Below, piece by piece: positions 6,618 to 12,262 of a DNA stretch of 12,262 nucleotides (positions are counted from its first letter, which is position 1; each line of letters begins with the position of its first letter). The notes under the pieces were generated by a model. The model was given only the letters and a program-made list of their open reading frames with translations. It was not told the DNA's origin and ran no database searches. A program made the translations under genes and the position numbers. The DNA lies in assembly GCA_949296785.1 (NCBI GenBank), contig CASFRQ010000123.1, positions 1 to 12,262 on the forward strand, in the 5' to 3' direction. Origin of the DNA: an uncultured Alphaproteobacteria bacterium. GTDB lineage: Bacteria > Pseudomonadota > Alphaproteobacteria > CASFRQ01 > SAAU01.

Positions 6618-7229
6618 ATGAAAACCACAAAAATATTCGGCGTTTTGCTGGCCTTTATGGTAACGGTTGCGACAGGTTTCGGTTTAACCGCCTGTACTTC
6701 CAGCAGACAGTCAAAATTTTACAACCTCACAGCTTTACCCGCTCCTCAAAAACCAATTGCCTTAAAACCGGGAACGGTAGTTGTCGTGGATTCCGTTTCC
6801 CTTCCCGGATATCTGAACCGGCCGCAAATTGTTACTTTCCAGCAAGACGGCTTTGAGTTGGATGTATCCGAATTCAACCGCTGGATTGAACCTTTAACCG
6901 ATTCCATGCAACGCGTTTTGGCGGAAGATATTTACCTTTCCTTAAAAAATACGCAGGTAACGCCGATGACTTCCTATTCGCAAAATTACGATTACCGCAT
7001 TGTCGTTGATATTGCAAAGTTACAGGCGACTTTCGGCGAACGTATCACCATGCAGGTATGGTGGACTGTTTACAACAAACAGGGGCAGATTTTGTACACA
7101 AGACATAACAACCTGCATCTTCCGCTTGGAAACAGTTATGAACAGATAGCTTCCGGTTACAGTCAGCTTTTGCGTCAAACAGCCGATATTATCGCCGAAC
7201 GCATGGGGAAACTGTATTCCAAACAGTGA
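6618..7229 (+). CDS. PqiC-like ABC-transport auxiliary lipoprotein
   Basis: A 203-residue lipoprotein. A signal peptide (basic MKTTK, hydrophobic 7-22) ends in the lipobox LTAC, with C26 as the lipidated residue. The mature part fits the ABC_trans_aux/PqiC family: KFYNL-x-LPAP at 34-44, VVVVDSVSLPGYLNRPQIV at 54-72, then a Trp-containing segment EFNRWIEPL (85-93) and a final amphipathic helix. PqiC is an outer-membrane lipoprotein that works with the MCE protein PqiB, so here it probably supports lipid passage between the MCE ring and the outer membrane. Serine at +2 to +4 (C-T-S-S) gives no inner-membrane retention signal. AAGGGG at 6603-6608 precedes the ATG. It is 57 nt after mlaD and has its own promoter candidate. 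Confidence 0.85.
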   Translation: MKTTKIFGVLLAFMVTVATGFGLTACTSSRQSKFYNLTALPAPQKPIALKPGTVVVVDSVSLPGYLNRPQIVTFQQDGFELDVSEFNRWIEPLTDSMQRVLAEDIYLSLKNTQVTPMTSYSQNYDYRIVVDIAKLQATFGERITMQVWWTVYNKQGQILYTRHNNLHLPLGNSYEQIASGYSQLLRQTADIIAERMGKLYSKQ

Positions 7230-7252
7230 CATAAAAATAAAGGAGAAATAAA

Positions 7253-7669
7253 ATGAATATCAAAAAAAATCTAATTCTCGCGTGCTTTATGGGGCTTTTC
7301 GCCGCCGCCTGCCAAAAAGAGGTATATTCTTTAAACGGCAATACTTATCGTATGGTACAGAAACTGGGGGCTCCTGTGGAAATTATCATAGGTTTTGACG
7401 AGCAGGAAAACCGTTTTGCGGGAAAAGTGCTCAACCGCTATTTCGGCTCTTACGAGATAACGGAGCCGGATACCATCGTTTTCGGCCCGACGGGTACCAC
7501 CATGATGGCCGGTCCCGAAGATGTCATGAAGGCGGAGCAGGAATATCTGCAGTTTTTAAATAATGTCAGAAACTACAAAATAACGCAAACAACGCTGGAA
7601 CTTTCCACGCCCGAAGGGGAAAGCAGAACTTTTGAAAAAATAAGTTCACAGGAACAAACAGAGGAATAA
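7253..7669 (+). CDS. META-domain (HslJ-like) lipoprotein
   Basis: A 138-residue lipoprotein. The signal peptide (MNIKKN, then a hydrophobic stretch) ends in AAAC, with C20 lipidated; Ala at -3 is less common than Leu. The mature region follows the META pattern: a first strand LNGNTYRMV (27-35), IIIGFDEQENRFAGKVLNRY (44-63), GSYEITEPDTIVFGPTGTT (65-83), an acidic helix EQEYLQFLNNVRNY (95-108) and ending strands. META proteins such as HslJ are linked to envelope stress and novobiocin tolerance, but the mechanism is unknown. A clear AAGGAG (7240-7245) sits 7 nt before the ATG. The gene begins 23 nt after the PqiC-like gene, so they are co-transcribed, and it is the last gene before the terminator. 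Confidence 0.78.
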   Translation: MNIKKNLILACFMGLFAAACQKEVYSLNGNTYRMVQKLGAPVEIIIGFDEQENRFAGKVLNRYFGSYEITEPDTIVFGPTGTTMMAGPEDVMKAEQEYLQFLNNVRNYKITQTTLELSTPEGESRTFEKISSQEQTEE

Positions 7670-7703
7670 ATCAAACTTTTTGATTTTATTTCGTCTTTTA
7701 TCC

Positions 7704-7737
7704 CGGCGCGGTATTCTTTTTCTGCCGCGCCGTTTTT
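7704..7737 (+). terminator. Strong intrinsic terminator of the Mla-type operon
   Basis: CGGCGCGG (7704-7711) and CCGCGCCG (7725-7732) form an all-GC 8-bp stem with a 13-nt loop, followed by TTTTT (7733-7737). A second AT-rich hairpin (arms 7665-7675 and 7679-7690) overlaps the preceding stop codon. On the minus strand the stem is not followed by a T-run, so it should act only on plus-strand transcripts. No clear terminator for the convergent minus-strand gene is visible between 7740 and 7793. Confidence 0.9.
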
Positions 7738-7793
7738 ATATTTTTAACGATTATGATTTTTTTCTTAAAAGCCTCTTATGATCTCCAATTATC

Positions 7794-10700
7794 TTAGAAA
7801 AATTTTTCCAAATCAGCTTTCAGAGTTCCTCTTTGGACTGAAGGAAGTGTATCAAACTGCCGCAAATGATGTTCGTTGATTTCGATTTCGTCACTGAATC
7901 CCAAGATATAAGCTGTTGCAATACGATATATAATTTCCGTTGGAGCCAAGCCATAAACCTGGTTTGCAAAAATATGCTTCAATCGGTCTTTTTTATTAGG
8001 AAACTCATGTTTAAGAGTTTCGCTTCTAAACAGCCGCTTCACAATTTCTGTAATGTATAATCCTGATTTCATATATAAATCAATGAATGTCTTACTGCTA
8101 TCGTTAAAACATTCGGGACATTCTTTTTCCAGACAATCCAGCATTTCTATCACGACTTTTTTGGGCGTATAGATTTGGTTTGTCTTTTGAGGCGGAATAT
8201 AGTCAAATATATCTTCCGTGCGGTTTTCATCAAAATAGTTGGCTAATTTCTTTTTCAGCCGTAAAAATTCTTTTATCGAATCATTAAAGACCACTGGATC
8301 AAACAAATGTCCGTCGAAATGCTTTGTTTCACCGGTTTTTTCATCGGTATAATCACCGCCGTCACGCAAAAATCTAAATTCGTCAAGGCTGATACTGGTA
8401 ACATCCTTGAAAACTTCATCGGGGATTATTTTATCAAAGTTTTCCAAAGTTGTGTCATCATCACCATAAGCCATTAAAAATGACGGTATAGTTCTTGAAA
8501 ACCCGCGCAAATGGTCGCGAACAGATGTTTCAATCGCTATTTTTTCTTTAACTTTTTTATCTGTTTCAACGGCTTCAACAATCGATTGTCCTGCGTTTTT
8601 TACCAGTTCTTCGGCCTTTTCCTGCATACTTTCAACAAAACTCTTTTTGTTTTCTTCCTGTTTTTCATCATAAACCTTGTTGATTTGAGCAATTTTTTCC
8701 GGCTTATGCTCAGCCTTTGCCTGTTCAATTTCTTTCCGGCGTTCTAATTCAATGGTATTCTGTCCGATTTTGAAATCGCTATAATGCTTGGCAATAGCCA
8801 AATCACCCGCGGCATTTATCTTTCGTTCTACTGCTTTTTGCGTGCTTATGCTCATATTTTTGCCATAATGCTCTTTTGCAGCAGAAATCAAAGGTTCGGC
8901 AACGGTTTCCTTAAATTGTTCTTTCAATATTTCAAAAGTTGTATCTTTCTTGATATCGGTTGGCTTTTTTTGAATTTCCTCTATTGTGCTTTGCAATTCA
9001 TCAACAACGGCATATATTTTTTCTCCGAACACATTATCTATGCCGATATCTATGGTCGTTTGTGAAAGTTCAACCTCGCCCTTATCATTGATAGAAAGTT
9101 CTTCTTTGGTTTTGCTTGTAACCGGCACCGGCTCTTTTACCGGCTCAAATTGCCTTATTATGTCTACAATCTCTGGCGGCGCGCTGAAAATGTTGCTGAT
9201 ATTCTGGAACAGGAAATTACTCATAAATCCGCGCCGGACAACTTCCACCGCATGAATTTTGCGCGGTATGGATAACACTTTTTCGGCATCAAGTATTATC
9301 ATTTCCCCGTCATCATCTTCGCCATAAACGGGGAAGAAGTTAATCAACTCACGAACGTGGCGTTTTCTGGTGTCCATATCACCTTTACCGCTTGTCGTAT
9401 CTGCACTTAAATCATTGGCAAATTGTTCAAAAATGTCCAAGGTTCTTGCGGGGTCAAAGTCGAACACATAAGCATTTTCTTTGCGGTACAATTTATCCCC
9501 TGTTTTGAACAGACACGGATTTTGCGCTCTGAATGCCGCTTGCATATAAAGAGCCGGACTTTTCACATTGCTTAACATTAAAACCGCCGTCCATTCCGGA
9601 ACGGTAACACCGGTCGTTAATTGTCCGACAGAAAGGGTGATGGTTTTCTCATTTTCTTTGATGGCTTTGACAACCTTATCAAAAGCTTTTTTATTTTCCG
9701 TATCATTATCTAATTTACCGTCGCCTGCAACCAAAACGATTTCATAGTCGGCAAATACGGGGTGTTCTTTTAACTTACGGGCTAATGCTTTGGCACTGTC
9801 TACGCGGTTTAGAAGCCAAAATGTGTGCTTTAACTCCTGGCGCAACTCCGGAGTTGAAAACGGAAACTTCGGTAAAGTTGTTAATGCTTCCAAAAATTTA
9901 TCAACATCCGCGTCATATTTAAAACTGCCATTGGCATTAGTGATAAAAAATTCATTTAAATCAAAAGCATATTCTTCTGCCTCACCGTCATCGTTAAAAT
10001 CGGCACCTTTTTTTAATTTATCGCGGATAATTTCCGACATTTGGTAGGTATATAAGTTTAATTGAGGCAGGTTTTCATAAGGATTTTCTCCGTCCTGCGA
10101 ATAATCCCACTCGCGTTTGGCCTTTTGTTCGTCAGCGTATGTCCAGTTATAAATTTCTTCTTCGCGAAATTTGTCGTTTGCCAAAGCCTTAAACGGCGTA
10201 CCGGAAAGATGAAGCGTATATTTGCGCTTGATATGGTCAAAAGCCACATCAGTCTTATAGGTGTCAACGCCTTCGTGTGCTTCATCAATAACTAAAATAT
10301 CCCAATCCAGCTCGGCAACTTCTTTTAGTTTATCATATTGACCGCCGAAATAAATTGATCCTTTCATATCTTGCAAAGATACAAATTCAATAAATCCTTT
10401 GAGCTTATCGCGCACACTGACATATTGTTCGCGTGAAAGCACATATTTGCGATCTTTTAAGGTATCTGCCTGACTGATAAAATAATATCCGGCTTCCGTT
10501 CCTAAAAACTTCACATAATCATCATACCAGGAGGTCGCGATTGCAGGACGATTGGTTACAATCAGCACCTTTTTAGCGTCAAGTGTTTTACAAAGTTCAT
10601 AAGTTGAAAGTGTTTTGCCAAAACGAGGTTTTGCATTCCACAAAAACTCAGGTTCATCGCCGGAATGTAGGTTAAAGTAGTCTTTTGTTTGCTGAACTGC

Positions 10701-11102
10701 CTGATTCTGTTCTTTGCGCAATTTATAGGGAATAACACCTAAAGTTTTTAATATGCCTCTGTTTTTCTTAAAATATAGAAATTCGTCATGAGAAACCTGC
10801 GGCAAAATATGAAACCACTCCGAATCCGATCTTCTTTCAATATCTTTCTTGCTTAAATAGGCGTGGAAATCCTTATCTTTAAAAGAATCACCACTACCGT
10901 CTTCATAAACGGCGCGTTCCGCCCATTCCAGATTAAATTTGATATCCGCGGTTTGAGTTTGTTGCTGGATGCGTTTTGTAACATCATCCTGCTCGGTATA
11001 ACCAATCTTTGTCCATCCCTCATGGCGTTTGATTTCAGGAGTTGTATAAGCATAGCATTTCGGTTCAATCTGCTTGGAGGTTTTGATGTTAATTGTAGCC
11101 AT
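7794..11102 (-). CDS. Multidomain restriction/defence protein: GIY-YIG-like nuclease, SF2 helicase, SAM-binding half of an adenine methyltransferase
   Basis: 1102 residues. At about 16-100 there is a GIY-YIG-like domain (T5orf172/MUG113 type): YAY 17-19, KIG 32-34 in GWTKIGYT, and probable catalytic R44. The usual metal-binding Glu seems replaced near D78 (DKDFHAYL). The SF2 helicase spans about 125-560: variant Walker A NAKPRFGKT (156-164), DEAH (273-276), SGTPF (300-304), motif V GQLTTGVTVPEW (493-504) and motif VI-like QAAFRAQNP (521-529). Residues about 690-860 are charged and probably coiled coil. At 975-1075 lie methyltransferase motifs: motif X-like QIYTPKKVV (976-984), motif I-like FIDLYMKSGLYI (1006-1017) and VYGLAPTEIIYRIATAYILG (1049-1068). 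No NPPY motif follows; that motif lies in the gene upstream. GGAG at 11114-11111 sets the start, inside the end of that gene. Likely role: ATP-driven DNA cleavage coupled to modification status. Domains are well supported; their activity is inferred. Confidence 0.88.
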   Translation of the reverse strand: MATINIKTSKQIEPKCYAYTTPEIKRHEGWTKIGYTEQDDVTKRIQQQTQTADIKFNLEWAERAVYEDGSGDSFKDKDFHAYLSKKDIERRSDSEWFHILPQVSHDEFLYFKKNRGILKTLGVIPYKLRKEQNQAVQQTKDYFNLHSGDEPEFLWNAKPRFGKTLSTYELCKTLDAKKVLIVTNRPAIATSWYDDYVKFLGTEAGYYFISQADTLKDRKYVLSREQYVSVRDKLKGFIEFVSLQDMKGSIYFGGQYDKLKEVAELDWDILVIDEAHEGVDTYKTDVAFDHIKRKYTLHLSGTPFKALANDKFREEEIYNWTYADEQKAKREWDYSQDGENPYENLPQLNLYTYQMSEIIRDKLKKGADFNDDGEAEEYAFDLNEFFITNANGSFKYDADVDKFLEALTTLPKFPFSTPELRQELKHTFWLLNRVDSAKALARKLKEHPVFADYEIVLVAGDGKLDNDTENKKAFDKVVKAIKENEKTITLSVGQLTTGVTVPEWTAVLMLSNVKSPALYMQAAFRAQNPCLFKTGDKLYRKENAYVFDFDPARTLDIFEQFANDLSADTTSGKGDMDTRKRHVRELINFFPVYGEDDDGEMIILDAEKVLSIPRKIHAVEVVRRGFMSNFLFQNISNIFSAPPEIVDIIRQFEPVKEPVPVTSKTKEELSINDKGEVELSQTTIDIGIDNVFGEKIYAVVDELQSTIEEIQKKPTDIKKDTTFEILKEQFKETVAEPLISAAKEHYGKNMSISTQKAVERKINAAGDLAIAKHYSDFKIGQNTIELERRKEIEQAKAEHKPEKIAQINKVYDEKQEENKKSFVESMQEKAEELVKNAGQSIVEAVETDKKVKEKIAIETSVRDHLRGFSRTIPSFLMAYGDDDTTLENFDKIIPDEVFKDVTSISLDEFRFLRDGGDYTDEKTGETKHFDGHLFDPVVFNDSIKEFLRLKKKLANYFDENRTEDIFDYIPPQKTNQIYTPKKVVIEMLDCLEKECPECFNDSSKTFIDLYMKSGLYITEIVKRLFRSETLKHEFPNKKDRLKHIFANQVYGLAPTEIIYRIATAYILGFSDEIEINEHHLRQFDTLPSVQRGTLKADLEKFF

Positions 11103-11107
11103 TGTCT

Positions 11108-12121
11108 TTACTCCATGGACTTTATCATGGTTTCAATGAAATCTATTTCTTCTTTGTTTAAGCCATATTTTTTGTAAAGTCGTAAATCAATTTCATGTAT
11201 AGATTCAGACCAATCAATGTTAGACTTTTCAGAAAAATCTTGAATAGGAACGAACTGATATGTGTCTCTTGTCATATTTTTCAATTTTCGCATACCAACC
11301 ATGAATCTAAAAAATTTTGTTCCCATATATTTAACAGCATTGATCGCTTCTACCTTAGATTTGAAAGGAGCTATTGCCAAAAATGTTTCTGTGCAAATTG
11401 TATTTTTATCCCCTAAAACTGCTTTTCCTATTATTTTTGCTGGAATGGGATTTCCAAGTTGCCCTGCCGCACCATCTGCTTTGGAAATAAATATTTTCCA
11501 TGATGTTAATAGATTTTTATTTTTAGCAATTATATAGCTTTTTTTTAGATATTTGATGCCGCGAACTCTTTCAAATCTGCCAAAAATTTTCAGATCTGTT
11601 TCTTCTATTGAAAAAGGTAAGTTATTTTCATTTATACCAAAAGGATTTCTGGGCAAAATGATATTGGAAAAACTACTTTCTTGCTTCTTTTTAACTTTTT
11701 TTAATATTTTTATAGCATTTGCATCTCTAACAATGACATCTGAATCCCCCTCTGATAAGTATCTTTCAATACATATTTCCTTTGTTTTAGAATGTGTATA
11801 AAATTGACAGGTTCCTGCACTGTCTCTATCCCATATAAAATGACAAATACCTCCTTCAATTTGAACAGAATTAAAACAATCATTAGAATTCATATAGTCA
11901 TGAAGTATTCGGATATGTTTATCTAAAATCATTTCTTCTCTGAAACTATCTAAGCCTTTTCCTCCTGTCATCCAACGAGACGGCATAATCATTGATATAT
12001 ATGATGGGTTTAATTTTTTAGCACCTAAGAAAAAATCACCATAAATAGCTGTGGCACTTGAACCATGACCACCATCATTTATTTGATACGGCGGATTTCC
12101 TATAACAACATCAAACTTCAT
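11108..12121 (-). CDS. Eco57I-type N6-adenine methyltransferase half with NPPY motif and likely target-recognition region
   Basis: 337 residues. The protein begins MKFDVVIGNPPYQ, so catalytic motif IV (NPPY, residues 9-12) lies at the very N-terminus and no SAM-binding motif I precedes it. Residues 20-100 continue the Eco57I-type fold (AKKLNPSYISMIMPSRW at 34-50, GGICHFIWDRD at 90-100). Residues about 150-300 probably contact DNA and set specificity (SWKIFISKADGAAG at 207-220, TETFLAIAPF at 244-253, TKFFRFMVG at 268-276, FVPIQDFS at 290-297). The C-terminus (YKKYGLNKEEIDFIE) is typical of this family. A ribosome site (AAAGGA, about 12134-12129) stands 7 nt upstream of the ATG, and the C-terminus is intact, which supports a real short gene rather than a broken one. 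The missing SAM-binding motifs are seen in the next gene, 5 nt downstream. The gene is more AT-rich than its neighbours. Confidence 0.86.
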   Translation of the reverse strand: MKFDVVIGNPPYQINDGGHGSSATAIYGDFFLGAKKLNPSYISMIMPSRWMTGGKGLDSFREEMILDKHIRILHDYMNSNDCFNSVQIEGGICHFIWDRDSAGTCQFYTHSKTKEICIERYLSEGDSDVIVRDANAIKILKKVKKKQESSFSNIILPRNPFGINENNLPFSIEETDLKIFGRFERVRGIKYLKKSYIIAKNKNLLTSWKIFISKADGAAGQLGNPIPAKIIGKAVLGDKNTICTETFLAIAPFKSKVEAINAVKYMGTKFFRFMVGMRKLKNMTRDTYQFVPIQDFSEKSNIDWSESIHEIDLRLYKKYGLNKEEIDFIETMIKSME

Positions 12122-12262
12122 TTTTGTTTCCTTTCAAGTCTTGGAAATAAAAAACTTCTTTACTCCGCCAGTCCTTAACCTTGCAGAGCATTGGGGTGTA
12201 AATTTTGGGGAGGTTAGCAAACAATTCTAATTGCCGCTCGTTTTCTTCGGTCATGCAGAATG
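12111..12262 (-). CDS. Partial ORF at the window edge, unknown function
   Basis: An open frame enters from beyond the right edge on the minus strand and stops at TGA 12113-12111, overlapping the methyltransferase start by 11 nt. The visible part is about 49 residues. An internal ATG at 12254 would give a 47-residue peptide starting MTEENERQLELF and ending DLKGNKNEV. Only 8 nt lie upstream of that ATG and they hold no ribosome site, so it is unclear whether this is a complete small protein or the tail of a larger one. The composition is ordinary for a coding region, and the overlap suggests coupled translation with the methyltransferase. I do not recognise the family. It may be the first component of the restriction operon. 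Confidence 0.5.
   Translation of the reverse strand, partial: FCMTEENERQLELFANLPKIYTPMLCKVKDWRSKEVFYFQDLKGNKNEV

Noticed and set aside
11108..12121. Methyltransferase gene as a frameshifted or truncated pseudogene
   Set aside because: It has its own ribosome site, an ATG just before the motif and an intact C-terminus. The frame before it does not encode a visible motif I, and the missing motifs appear in the coupled downstream gene.
1..12262. CRISPR array, tRNA, rRNA, insertion sequence or attachment-site repeats
   Set aside because: No regularly spaced repeats, no cloverleaf or rRNA-like segments, no transposase ORF and no matching direct repeats flanking the restriction genes were found by eye.

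Overview
The window looks like a piece of chromosome from a Gram-negative bacterium. It encodes an MCE-type lipid transporter (Mla/Pqi family) with an accessory lipoprotein, plus a second predicted outer-membrane-type lipoprotein. A DUF362 protein with two [4Fe-4S] ferredoxin motifs suggests an anaerobic or low-oxygen life. The mix of a STAS-fused MlaE and a PqiC-type lipoprotein fits Proteobacteria, and an uncultured, possibly gut-associated alphaproteobacterium is a reasonable guess. No rRNA or other taxonomic marker is present to prove it. No tRNA, rRNA, CRISPR array or insertion sequence was seen.

Layout: (1) 72-1743, plus strand: a probable promoter with an overlapping palindrome, then three closely spaced genes: a bacterial PH-domain/SHOCT protein, a small multi-pass membrane protein with a GTG start, and an SPFH-like protein with an internal 14-residue tandem duplication. 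(2) 1744-2536: an unusually long, T-rich convergent intergenic region with several stem-loops and the terminator of the next gene. (3) 2537-3643, minus strand: the DUF362/ferredoxin protein. (4) 3834-7669, plus strand: an operon of STAS-MlaE permease, MlaF ATPase and MlaD-type MCE protein (translationally coupled by overlaps), then a PqiC-like lipoprotein and a META-domain lipoprotein. A near-consensus promoter sits at the mlaD stop codon, and a strong intrinsic terminator lies at 7704-7737. (5) 7794-12262, minus strand: part of a restriction-modification or defence operon running off the right edge.

The transporter genes should work together. MlaE and MlaF form the inner-membrane ABC core, the MCE protein is anchored in it as a periplasmic lipid-binding ring, and the PqiC-like lipoprotein is expected to link or support it from the outer membrane.

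The most unusual part is the defence locus. A 1102-residue protein carries a GIY-YIG-like nuclease domain, an SF2 helicase and a coiled-coil linker. It ends in what looks like only the SAM-binding half (motif X and a degenerate motif I) of an N6-adenine DNA methyltransferase. The gene just upstream starts almost exactly at the catalytic motif (NPPY) and carries the rest of the methyltransferase plus a C-terminal part likely to recognise DNA. The two genes are 5 nt apart. Together they read like a single-chain Type ISP restriction enzyme cut in two inside its methyltransferase, with the C-terminal half encoded first. A third, partial ORF overlaps the start of the operon at the window edge.
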